Assembly (NCBI GenBank): GCA_907165065.1 | Contig: OU015526.1 | Span: 68,657,723-68,721,722, forward strand | Source of the DNA: Caprimulgus europaeus | Taxonomy: Eukaryota; Chordata; Aves; Caprimulgiformes; Caprimulgidae | Reading direction: 5' to 3' | Length of the DNA: 64,000 nt | Shown: positions 50,059 to 61,386 of the stretch, piece by piece | Numbering within the stretch: the stretch's first letter is position 1 | How the letters are laid out: each line of letters starts with the position of its first letter | Notes under the pieces: generated by a model | What the model saw: only the letters and a program-made list of their open reading frames with translations | Databases searched by the model: none | What the model was told of the DNA's origin: nothing | Translations under genes and position numbers: made by a program

Positions 50059-52768
50059 CTTGCATAGGTCAGTACTGACATTTCTGGAGTCATAACCCAG
50101 AGTAGCTGGAGCAACATTTGCTGTTCAAGGAAATGTGAGCCAGTGAGCTGGCCCTTGCCCCATGCATACGTCTCCCACTCGCGCTCCCCAACTCATGTCC
50201 TCCCCTCTTAGAGGCTCTGGTGTGGCAGACATCCCTGTGAAGCTCCTTCTACTGAACACAACCCTTCATTCACAAGGGACATTGACTACCAGACAGACAG
50301 TGATATTTCTACAGATACCAAAGTCTGGGTTTCTGTTAGTGTCAGGAGTTTCACACAGAATAACAGAGAGTTTTAATATTACAATAGTACAACTAGTCTG
50401 TATTTTAAATGTGCTTATAACAAAGCCTCCATGAAACCTCCTTACACCTCCTGAGCTCTAATTACTATGCAGTTATTTTTTTATCCTTAAGCAAAACCTG
50501 AAGCATTGGAAATGCAATTGTAAGTTATTTATATCCTATTTCTAAATATAACATTGAGCATTACCGTGTTTGTAGTGCAAAAGCTTTTAAGGGATTGTCT
50601 GTTTACTGCAGCTGGTAATTGATTTGCTGCTACTGTTTAGCAAAGCCACCTCCTGCCACAGCATGAGGACACAGGCTATCACTGGAGTTAAATTTGGTAC
50701 TGAAGCTTTATAGAAGTTTTTACAACATTACATCTTAGCCTTGTGGTGAACTGTCTGCAATTTATTTCTGTGTTTTGCAGCAGGAAACTGGAAAAAGAGA
50801 TTGACGTTGGAATTATTTTATCTCCTAACGTCTGTGTAGACATAGTTAACCAGTGGCATTGGCTCCGTGGTTTTACAGCACTTTTAAAAATGATGCATAG
50901 AAGATGAATCAATCAAACCCTCCCACTCCTTTTCTGGGATGGATGAGGAGCTTCTTTTTCATGTAACTTTCATGCAAAGCAGATTAGGCTGTAATGAATT
51001 TCTCTAGGTTAATTTCTCAATATTATTTGTTTTACTGTTTAATTTTGGTAGATTTTCTTTTACCAGGAAGTGACTGAAGCCCTCTTGTTCTTGATCTTCA
51101 GTAGCTGGTATTGTGGTCAGCTTGGGAATATTGTCCCCAGTGCAACCAAGTTCAAAGGCTTTGGTTTCATAGTCTTATTTAAGCTGTCTTGACTGATCTT
51201 TGAGACTGTTTCCGTAGTCCCTATAGGGACTGGGCCCTGGGTTGTAACTCCAAGCATCTCTAAATGGTGCAAGACCTCTTGGACCATATCTCACAGGACA
51301 GCAATGCTGTCAAAGCAACTCAAAGACTTCCTCTGTGTTGAGCTGCTCACAGGGCAAGCAAGGACTGTGCCAAATGGGCAGCAGCTAATTTCTCTTGCTG
51401 CCAGTTACTATTACTGTATTAAATTGCATTATATTGTATTATGGTATATTATATTTGGAGACACTTTCCAATTAGATGGTCCAGTAGGTGTAATTTCCTA
51501 TGGGGAATCAGCCTGGATCAAAAGTAGTGTGGAAGACAAGTAGCTCTTTACAACTGCTCCTCCTTGTAACTTTCAAGTAATTCCCAGAAGTTGCTTGACA
51601 GGAGATTAGAAACCATCCTAGATATTAATGATACTTAAGTGTAAGAAGAAGCTTGTGCCAGGTGGGGAGAGGGAAAAGAGAGAATGGGATGGGAATTCTT
51701 GCTGCTGTTTATTTCATCCAAGTGTACGTAGCAGCTGTGAAGTCTGTGCTCCAGCACATATGGTGTAAACAGTCTAGAAATCAGTAGGAAGTAAGGGAGA
51801 GGAACCCACAGGCTCTATGTATTTAACTCTCATATCTGAGACATTCTGAAAGTTTTGTACTAGGAACTTGTTCTTGTAAATGAAACCTGTCTTATTTATT
51901 GCAAGGCTTTTTCTGGTTTGAATAAAATGAGATATTTTACTTTACTGAAGTGTTTTCAGGTCTTCCTCACAGCAGAAGTAGTGTATCCTTTTGTTCATTG
52001 ATATTGCTGTGATTGGGATGATAATGCATGCCTTTGCTTGTAGAAGTATCATTCAGAAGGTAATAAAACCTCCAAGGATTAGAGACTGATGGCACAAAAA
52101 CATATATTGATAAGAACATTTAAACCTTGCAGCACCTTTCAGATGTTATGAACTGCATGCAACATCAATAGCATATTGTGTCAAGAGAGGAAGAACATGC
52201 CTGTGAAGAGTATAAGAATAAATAATAAATGGAAATTGAAAAGAAAAAAAATCCTAGTTTTCTTGCATTATGCACTGGAGGAATTATTTTTTTATTTTAT
52301 TTTGTTATTTTTCAGTAGTAAGTAGAAAAAAAAAGGAAAATGGTGCTTTTCTTTTTTATGTAACTAGCTGAAAAAGAGAATGACAGAGATTAGGCAACAA
52401 TTTATTCGATAAAAGTAAGATGGGGGATTATTAGGACATTGGCATTTATAATTCTATTGCATGAGTGTATAATGTACCTTTTCATAAAATTGAATCTTGG
52501 TGTATGCATTTCTATATAGCCTGACAAGAAAACAACCATCTCTAGCTACTACAGATTTGCTCCTAGACTATTTTGTCTTTTAATGATTATTACCTTAAAA
52601 TGTTGATGATGATATTCATAAAGGACCCAGGGTGGAAAGAGAGACCTATAGGACTTTGTTACCTCATTTATTTTGCTTCATGTAGCATGTTTAGTTCAAA
52701 ACACCCTGAATAACTACATCTTTCTCTTGTATGGTTATTCCCTCCATCCCCCCTTCTTTCTTTTTCTT

Positions 52769-52799
52769 TTTCTTGTAGAAATTTGATTTCTACAAGAAA
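52769..52799. repeat. perfect hairpin, 14-bp arms, 3-nt loop
   Basis: TTTCTTGTAGAAAT, loop TTG, ATTTCTACAAGAAA. It directly follows a long pyrimidine-rich tract (52741-52776), so the left arm contains a splice-acceptor-like TTGTAG (AG at 52777-52778). No matching donor defines an exon. Confidence 0.8.
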
Positions 52800-54511
52800 T
52801 AGAGGATAGGTGTTCATGTGACGCCCCTGAGGAACCTGCCTGGTCCACCTGTGCAAAGTGCTCAACTGCTCCTGTGCATCTCTGCCGAATTGTCCAGCCT
52901 TTGTTTTCTTTGTTGTTCCCTAACATATAAAGCAGATGACTGTCTCTGTCTCAAAGAATCCATAAGACCAAAATATTTAAGAGCTTGTTTGCTAGTTCCC
53001 AACCTCAGGAGTTCTTATGTAGTTTTAAAACTTATCAAGTTTATTTTCAAGGTTAGTGATTATGGTGGGGTTTTTTTTTTACATTCTGGAAGTTGCGGAG
53101 GTAGTTCAAATAAAACCACCAAATTGACAGTGAAATGCTGCATGTTAGCATTTTCTGAACACTTTTTGCTGACACAACTCAGCAGTGCTGGAAAGAATAT
53201 AAACCAAATCTGATTAGAGGACTTCCAATAGCTCAGCAGTGACTGGCTCAACGAAGGAGAGATCGGTAGGCTTTACATCTGCTAGTTTGTTTCAGAGATG
53301 ATGATCACAGAACTACAGAGGGTCTTTTTTGGTGTTTATGTACTATGGATGCTTGTATGCTGTATATGGTGACCACTTCCACTAGACTGGTGGCTTTCTT
53401 GGCATTTAATTTGACAAGTGATGAAGTAACTGATGATAGTTTACATAAAATGACAGAGAAACTACTTTTTTTTTTTCTTCTTCTTTCCATAGGCAAGTTG
53501 AGCTGTTTCTTTATTCAGATTAGTTCAGACTCAAGACTGTGATATCAAAATGGGTTGTTACAATTGGGAGAGAAGTTGTGTTATTGCAGTTTGCACAGTA
53601 ATACTGCACACAGTAAATAAACATGACAAGCATTTGTTAACAGCCATGCACCAACAGCAGATTTTGATAGCTTTTTTTAGAAGAACTTTGTGGTGTGACT
53701 GCAGCTGGTTTTGAAAGTTGATTTATTGAATGTGCAGTCCTGTAGACCTTAGAAATCAGGGTAATGTAAGGATCAAGAAGATTTTGTATCTGAAAGAATT
53801 TGTATGTAGGATCTTCTGGTGAGTTAGTCACACTATTTTTCTACTGTGAAATATACCATATATTTACAAAGAATGCTTTATTAATTCTGTTACAAAGTCT
53901 TAAATACAATGGTAATTTGTTTGTGCAATCAGTGGATAGGTTTGTATCCTAAGTGGGTAAGGTAGACATGTCATACTGGAGTTCAGCTCTGTTCCATCAA
54001 GCATTTCTGTTTCCATACTAATTCTGGAACAAATCATGTATCTTGGAGAACACTGCAATGATACTGTCTTGCTGCTTCTTACAGGTTTTTAAGTACAAAC
54101 CTAACTATTAGGAAGCATTTGAGGTTCTTGAAGAATCATCAAGAAGATTTTATGGCAGGAATTAACATTTAAAAAAAAAGCACTTTTTAAAAAAGTGAAA
54201 TAGTATCATTTTAAGTAATTTTTCCTTAGGTTTTTCATGTGCTTTTTATTAACAGACTAAAACATCACTAATATTGTTGCATTCTGTTTCATAGATATGA
54301 AAACAGGAAACAAGATATGGTTCCTTTTTATTATTTTTCCCATGTGGCTGCGTATAAAGATCAAAGATAATTGCTCTGCTTATAGAATAAGCATGCGTGT
54401 GGGGATTTAATAACATCAGGCACTGTTCAAAATATCAATGTTCAAGTAAAGAGGTGCTTGCAGTCAAATTCTCCTCTCTTTTGGCTTCTCTGCTTAATCT
54501 GCTGTGTTCAG

Positions 54512-54552
54512 AAAACCACCAGCTATGCAGGAGGTCTTTGAGCTACAGACAG
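54512..54552 (+). other. candidate internal exon, 41 nt (weak)
   Basis: A pyrimidine-rich stretch ending TGTGTTCAG (AG at 54510-54511) and a strong donor ACAG followed by GTAAGG (GT at 54553-54554) bracket 41 nt. Two frames are open (KPPAMQEVFELQT and NHQLCRRSLSYRQ). The peptide is not recognised. Very short exons are rare and chance pairs common, so confidence is low. Confidence 0.15.
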
Positions 54553-54602
54553 GTAAGGACTAACCCCAGAGCCCTCAGGGATCAAGTAATGCCCAGTGCA
54601 TG

Positions 54603-54619
54603 CTCTCTCTCTCTCTCTT
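54603..54619. repeat. CT dinucleotide microsatellite
   Basis: About eight CT units followed by a pyrimidine-rich tail. Confidence 0.85.
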
Positions 54620-55135
54620 CCCTTTAATTAGGATGGAAAGGTAAGCATACATCAAAGTAAGGTGCCTTTCCCTAAAGCCTGTATTGATGAAGGTTAGTTA
54701 AAGACAAAAAAAATCTCTCTGTAAGCTGAGAGCTTTCTAGGCATTTGTGAAGTTAGACACAATTGCTGCAGGACTCACCTGTGTACCAAACAGATGGATG
54801 GGAAGGTGTTACTCAATTTAAAATGTCATTGTATATTGCTAGAGGTGTTAAAGGACTGCACTGATCTGCCTTTATTGTGCAGCTCAGAGAAATGAGGAGG
54901 AGACGTTTGGAGTGCCCAGCCATTGGCATTTATGTTCTTTGTTCCGTGGACTAATTTGTCATACTCTGGGAACCTAGACTGCTCCAAGATTTTAAATCAT
55001 ACTTGAATAATTATTTGTTGCCTACAGTTGTGCTGGAATGGATGGTAAGCTGTTCACAGACAATTGCAATTCCCATTACTATTCTTCCAAGATCTGTAGT
55101 CTATAAAGGAAATGTTATTTTAGCTAGAAATCCAG

Positions 55136-55192
55136 ATATAGAATAGTTCTAGTTGGAAAGAACCTACAACCATCATCTAGTCCAACTGCATG
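55136..55192 (-). mobile_element. old CR1 3' relic, about 57 bp
   Basis: The plus strand reads ATATAGAATAGTTCTAGTTGG, then GAACCTACAACCATCATC and TAGTCCAACTGC, the diverged complement of a CR1 3' end. Many substitutions relative to the other copies imply an old insertion. The 3' octamer is barely visible and nothing of the coding part remains. Confidence 0.7.
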
Positions 55193-57137
55193 GATATCTG
55201 GTGATATGAGGATAATTTTTAGTCACTTCTTTTTTGAATGTCAGATCCCTGGCTAGAATCAGCAGTGAGGGGACTGGCTGAACTGGGAAAGGAAACCATT
55301 GGCTCTGGAGATTTGTTTCTTTCTGTGTTGGCAAACCTAACCTCAGAGGCTTGAGAATCTAGTTTGAAAAGTTGAAAGCATTAATTTAAATAGTGTAGGG
55401 TGAGGGGTTTTTTTCCCATTTTTGCTCTAATTTCAGTAGTCAACTCATTAGTCAATAGATTCAGTTGCCCCCAAGATGTTGTTTCAGTTTCTGAGCAAAA
55501 TAGAGCTCTTTGACACACAGAATAGCTGTCTGAGCTCACTGCGGTCCAGGTACCCACAATGTCTCAGCCCCCCAAAAGAGTTAATGCTTTGGTGCAGGGA
55601 AAATTGGGGTGCAGGAATAAAAGCATGTTCTCTTCAGCTCAGGGGTACAGCACTTGAATTGTTTTACTGTCTAGCTTTTGCTGGCAAATAGAGCCACATG
55701 GGTATTTTGACAACTATTAAGGTAAATTAAATAAAGAAATCCACAAAATATCAGACCCAGATTTCCATGAGTTTAATACAGAAAAAATCAGTATTATTTA
55801 TACAGAAACGTACTGCTATTCTATAATCACAAGCCAAAAAATCTAAAGGCAACAACCTGCACTGTCTCAACTGGAAGCAATTTTACAGATTTTTTTGTAA
55901 GAGGAATACAATTTTCAGTTATATTTTACCAAGTGGCATAAGAAGGTCAAAAGAGATTATTTTCTGTAACATTCTTCTGTGAAGATAAATAGGACAGAAA
56001 GAACTGTTTGTGGGGAAAAAGGTAAGAAATATCTATCAAGTAATTTTGCTGATTTGTATAAGGCTTAACATAACTACAAGAAAATGAAGCTGCAACCGGA
56101 TTATAGCAAAAAGAGTGATGATATCTGATACTAGGTTGATGCTGATTATCCAAATTTAAATATGAAGCATCCTTGTGTGTGTCTCAGATGTTTTCAGAGC
56201 CTATATTGAGTGGAAGTTAACCAAGGACATTGTTAGAGAATTGTAGGTCTGCATAATGTCAACTCCTCCCCACAAAAGCACCACCACCTTTTTGCAATTA
56301 CTTGAAGCTCACAAGCCCAAAAAGGGATTAAGTGAAAAAGAAGCAGGTAATATGCAGGAACTTGTTGACATTTATGTTCTTCTTGATTGACTTGTATGAG
56401 AGAACAGACTGAAGAGACATCAAAAATGCCAAAATCACACAGCCCAGCGGGGATATTCTTTACATCTCTCTGATCGATGGCACCTGGGCAGTGCCAGTGT
56501 AATTTTATCTGTTGCTTTGGTGCCCAAAACTAAACAAAGCAACAGTGAATTACAGATGGCCCTCTCCCTGCCTTGTATAAGTGCATAGACATATATATGT
56601 ATAGCAATTGTATGTCTATATATGAAATACATCCATCTGACACTGTGTTTTTAATAGGAACTTCAAGTTACACTTTCTGGGAGGAGAGGAGAACTGGAAG
56701 ATGGAAAGAAGGGGTGTAGTCACACTATATAATTTTACATGTTTCTAATGTCTAAACCTTCCTATTTAGGAGCTGTTTCTATTCAGTGGTAACACAGGAA
56801 GGAAAACTGTTGAACTTGGAAACAAAAATTAGGTACCTAAAATTAGGTGTTGTGAATACAGCCTTTGCTCCTATTTAAATATGTGATTTTCAGAAATGCT
56901 GGGTACTTGGCTGCTTCCACAGGCAATTTCTATCCATGGATGGTTGCTTACCTGTCACAGCTAACAACCACCACCAAAGGAGTGTCCAAAGCTCTGCCCT
57001 CCCTGCTGGCTTTTGCTGTTTTTGAATGCAGAACCAAAAACCCTGTAAAAAGGACCTTCAGAAAACCAGCTCCAGAGACAGCTCTGTGTGTATCATATGT
57101 GTAATGTATGTCACTTGTATGAAATATGTGATTTTAG

Positions 57138-57182
57138 ATATGTATGCATACATGCATGCATGTATACTCCTGCATATATGAA
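57138..57182. repeat. TGCATACA/ATGC simple repeat
   Basis: Alternating TATGTATGCATACATGCATG-type sequence, partly self-complementary. Confidence 0.7.
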
Positions 57183-57542
57183 TGCAATATTGTTTAAAGT
57201 TAGTATTCTTGAAAGGAGTTTTCATAGAATAGATCTATATTTAGAGAAATTCAATGTTAAGGTTAAGTTTGGCTGTATCCCTTCTTGCAACAAACTGCTA
57301 CCTGAGCTCTCCAAGATCACTTCTGCCTACACATGGTGATTAAATCCACTCTGAGACAGCAGAGGAGCAGGAAAACATTTGCATGAACTCTGCTTTCTGT
57401 GCTTGAACATGGGCACGTACTATATTGAGAACTGCTTTGAAACTGGAAGGAGACAAACATGAATGTTATGCAGTCCAGCATATTAATTGTAAGTTTTAGA
57501 ATAAACTTAGAGTTTATGCAGCCTATAGGTATCTAAAGAAGG

Positions 57543-58123
57543 GCCTACAGGAAGGCTGGGGAAGGACTTTTTACAGGGCCGAGTAGTGATAGAACAAGGG
57601 GTAATGACTTTAAACTGGAAGAGGGTGGGTTTAGTTTAGAATCATAGAATGTTATGAGTTGGAAGGGACCTGAAAGGATCATTGAATCCAACTCCTGTCC
57701 TAGCACAGGACAATCCCAAGATTTAGACCCTGAGGGCACATGTCCAAATGCTTCTGGAATATTGTCAGACTTGGTGCTATGATCACCTCCCTGGGGAGCC
57801 TGTTCCAGTGCTCCACCACTCTCTGGGTGAAGAACCTTTTCCTAATGTTCAGCTTAAATTTGCCCTGGTGCATCTTCATGCCGTTTCCCCTGGTCCTATC
57901 AGGGGGGAAGTTTAGATATTAATAAGAAATTCTTCACTGGGAGGGTGGTGAGACACTGGAACAGGTTGCCCAGAGAAGCCGTGGATGCCCCCTCCCTGGA
58001 AGTGTTCAAGGCCAGGCTGGATGAGGCTTTGAGCAACCTGGTCTAGTGGAAGGTGTCCCTGCTCATGGCAGGGGGGTTGGAACTGGATGATCTTTAAGGT
58101 CCCTTCCAACCCAAAACCTTTCT
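57543..58123 (+). mobile_element. CR1 LINE 3' fragment in plus orientation, split by another CR1
   Basis: It reads CCTACAGGAAGGCTGGGGAA at the start, continues to GGGTTTAGTTT (57637), is interrupted by 57638-57908, and resumes AGTTTAGATATTAATAAG (57909) through CCTGGTCTAGTGGAAGGTGT to CTTCCAACCCAAAACC at the 3' end. It is the only mobile element here in plus orientation. The reconstituted length is about 310 bp, covering the last codons of ORF2 and the 3' UTR. The terminal octamers are decayed (TTTCTAGACATTCATG). Same subfamily type as 25671 and 35402. Confidence 0.94.
57638..57908 (-). mobile_element. CR1 LINE fragment nested inside a plus-oriented CR1
   Basis: The plus strand reads AGAATCATAGAATGTTATG, TTGGAAGGGACCTGAAAGGA, CTCCCTGGGGAGCCTGTTCC, and ends near TGGTCCTATCA. 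It is a different CR1 subfamily from its host element: the block after the tail reads CAACTCCTGTCCTAGCACAG rather than CAACCCCCCTGCC. AGTTTAGA occurs at both junctions (57633-57640 and 57909-57916), a probable 5-8 bp target-site duplication, since its last three bases may belong to the inserted tail. The nesting order makes it younger than the host copy. Confidence 0.92.
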
Positions 58124-58630
58124 AGACATTCATGTCCTGCATTTCTAGATTCAGGAGCCACTCTGTCCCATGTGCTGTTGAAAATGGCAAGTCTTACCCT
58201 AGGTTGCTTACTTTATATATGCTATTTAAAACAAATACTTTGTTCATGATTGGGCAGTTGCCAGAACAGTATGGAGTGCTGTCACTGAGAGAGAAGTTTT
58301 TGAGTGCCTTTATTTCCTTGTCTCCTTAGGAGCAAGGTGAGGAAAAGGATGAAAACCACATTAGGTATTGTAATGAAAGAGCACACAGGAGACAGCAGAA
58401 AACTTCTGTGATACCTAGATCATTAAACTGACTTAGGTAGAAATGCTTTTATGGCTAGAGACCAACAAGAAGAAACACTGTATTCTTGCCCAGACATCAG
58501 TAGGTTTTGGTATGTAGGTGAAGGATGTAGTTGTGCAACCATTAGGGACACTCACACTACTGCATTGGAAGTATGTCAGATCGCAAGAGGTACTGCAAGA
58601 AGGATAGGAGAACTTTACACTGTCAGATAA

Positions 58631-58690
58631 CTTTTCTTTTACTTTTTTTGTGTTTTTTTTGTTTAAAAAATATATCTATATCTCTATATT
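58631..58690. repeat. T-rich and AT-rich low-complexity tract
   Basis: Runs of 4-8 T separated by single bases, then AAAAAATATATCTATATCTC. Simple sequence. Confidence 0.75.
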
Positions 58691-61174
58691 GATAAGGGGC
58701 TTTGCCACAGGTACAGGTAAATTCCTTCTGTGTACTGCACATGTAAAAAGGGCATTTTATTTTCCAAGCTTGTGGAATTTATTTGTATGAGAAGGATCCT
58801 AAGTGTAAGGTACCTTTATTTTGACTATCCTCCTAATAACTTATCTCCCAGTGATGGAAATAGTCACAATTTGGGGTATGCACCATATTTTGCTATGAAT
58901 ATTCATATTCCTAAGTGCTTCTGATGATTCATTTGATATCCTGTTATGTGGGTGAAAATAGCTAGGGAATAATAATGACGATATGGTGTTTTGAGTTAAG
59001 AAAGTGTGCTGGTTTGCAGGTGATAAATACCAACATAAAATTACTATAAAATAAGTAAAAAATTAGTTAGTTACTTGTTGAAATAGTTTGTATTTTCACT
59101 GAAGCCTGAAAGGCTCCACATTTTTCTAATCCGTGCTGCATAGGCAGTGTCACTTGTATCATGGCTTCATGGGTGTCTTGCTGCAGTGGAGGCAGTATTG
59201 GTGACAGTTCAGGAACTTGTAAAAAAACTTAAGTAGTCATTCAGAAGGCAAGACTCTACCCAAAAATATGGTGCTGTTATGTTGTTGAAATGAAAGAATG
59301 GTGTCAGAGTAGGCTGTCAAATGTTGTCTTGCTTTGAACACTTCTCTTGAACCTCTGAAGACTTCTCTCTGGAACTCACCCCTACTGTATTTTTTCCTTG
59401 GAACTTCCTCTGCACTGGGCATCAGTGTCAATATCTTCTACTTTGCCAAGCTAGCCCTTGCAATGTTTTTTTCCCCAGATAAGTTATTTGCTGAATTATT
59501 CTTAAATTTGCAAATTGGCTTGTAAGAGCTGACACAGGGAAAACATCAGAAGAGACATAAGCATGTTACAGGTAATGCTCACGTAGGCTTTCTTGGGGAC
59601 ACTGGAGAAACTTGCTGGGTTTGGGCTCTTGGGGCAGAGCTCTTCTTGGGTGGTAACTACTGGCTGCCAAGCTGGCATCTGCTGACACAACTGAGATTGT
59701 GTAGATGAATATAAAGCTGCAAGTTTAAGCCCCTCTTTGCACACAGATTTTTTTTTTATACTATGGTTAGAGTATTGTTCTGTGTATTTCTTGACTCTTC
59801 CTCAACATTTTAGTTGATGTTCATTTGCTGTCTAGTTTGTAATGAGAGAAGGGAGGATTCTCGGTGCTGATTCACAGTGCTGTGACAGCTACTGTTTGCA
59901 TGGAAATGAGGATGAACTCCAAGTTAAGATCTGTTGGTAAACAAATAAGTGTAGCTTCAGGCTTCAGATACTGCAGTAAGCTGTTTCACACAAGTGCACC
60001 CCTGTGTTCCCTCTGTGTGAGTCAGAGGCCACTACCCCAGCTAGTGTTTGCAAATCCTTTATTTCTTCCCACACAAAGGGAGAGTTTCATATACAAACGC
60101 TTGTAGAGGCATATACAGCCAACAGACTTGGGGCACTTGGGATCAGGAGCCTTTAGCAGGTTGTGTACTTCTCCAGGTCAGTTAAAGAATATGTTTAGAG
60201 ATTTCTGTCAGATCCCTGACTCTGCCAGGGCTTTGTCTCCTGCTGCCACTCTCTCCTGGGCTGGCTGCCTATGGAGAGCCTGCAGAGCTATCTGCAAGTG
60301 AACGTAATGCTCATCCTGAGTTGCACAGGCTTGTACTCCAAGAAGAGTATGTAGTGTCAGCGTTTCACAGGATTTCTGTTTTTTCATGTAAGATGTTTTT
60401 CACTTGTCAGTGGAAGAGAGAGTTTTCCTCCACTGCCTTTAAAATTATCCTGAGACCTTCTTCTGCCAAATGGAGCACACGGATACGCACCTCTGTCCTG
60501 TATTTCCTTCCCCTACCAATAGCGTTGCCACACTGACTTCCTTGCTGTTCTGGTGCCAGCTTTGCATCTACCTCCTTATTGTCCTTAGATGGATGTATTT
60601 CTAACAATTTCCTCTCTTTTTTTCCACATTTCATCTTATTTCTTCCTTTTCCTCTCCTTTATTTTTAGAATGAAATAAAGGAAAATATTGTTCCCACTTC
60701 AAATGGACTTGGAGGAAGTGAAGACTAAGATTGATAACAGGGAGGGTGCAAGGAAAGGCTGAGAAAGTGGAAGAGAGATTTGGTTAGAAAAAGGGAACAG
60801 AAAATGCTCCCAAGTGGGTGGAAATTGTGGATTTAAGTATGGAATGAATGAACACCACATGAAGGAGAATAATTTCCTCCCCACTGTGGTGGAATAGACT
60901 ACAAGCTGGATATGTAGCTGCAATCACAGGGAGGCAGACATTTTAAAGTTTTAAATTTGGGGATTTTTTTTTTTATATGTTTGTAGATATACTGGCAAAA
61001 ATGCAAATGACACTTTGGCAGCTCTCTGTATTGAAGATTCACCTTATCTTTTTAATAGATAGTAAAAAGCAAGCAACTGCAAGATCCTAGTGGGTCACCA
61101 AGCCCACTCGCAGTCCACAGTGTATGAAGAACAGAGGGGTTTTTCATGCTTGTGTTCTTTCGGCCTCTCTGCAG

Positions 61175-61386
61175 TTAGGAAAACAGACACAACAGGCAAA
61201 AGTACAGCTGGCACACAGCACAATAAATGACTAATTTTCACTTAGCAAAGTTCTCTAAATGCTGCTACGTGCCAGACTCTATGGAGCCATTTCGAAGATC
61301 TCAAAAGAAAGATTAAAAACATCTCAAATACACAGAATTGACAGGAAAGTAAACTTTTCTATGGAAGGGACACAAGAAGCCAGATG
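61175..61386 (+). other. candidate non-coding or UTR exon, 212 nt
   Basis: A strong acceptor (TTCTTTCGGCCTCTCTGCAG, AG at 61173-61174) and a good donor (CAGATG followed by GTAAGTG, GT at 61387-61388) bracket 212 nt. All three frames contain stops within the first 20 codons, so it would be a non-coding RNA exon, a UTR exon or a poison exon. There is no other support. Confidence 0.17.

Larger units (their letters stand above)
50059..57542. other. unique AT-rich DNA with one CR1 relic
   Basis: It holds the old CR1 relic (55136-55192), a candidate exon (54512-54552), a CT microsatellite (54603-54619), a perfect hairpin (52769-52799) and a TGCATACA-type simple repeat (57138-57182). The 131-codon plus-strand ORF at 52818-53213 has no family resemblance. 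No gene is recognised. Confidence 0.55.

Noticed and set aside
49276..50095. ORFs of 121-141 codons
   Set aside because: They fall inside the second solo LTR, which encodes no protein in this region as far as can be seen.
4173..55192. CR1 pieces at about 4.2, 14.6, 25.7, 35.4, 45.6 and 55.1 kb, spaced near 10 kb
   Set aside because: The spacing suggested a tandem segmental duplication, but the copies belong to different subfamilies, have different truncation points and unrelated flanks. It is coincidence.
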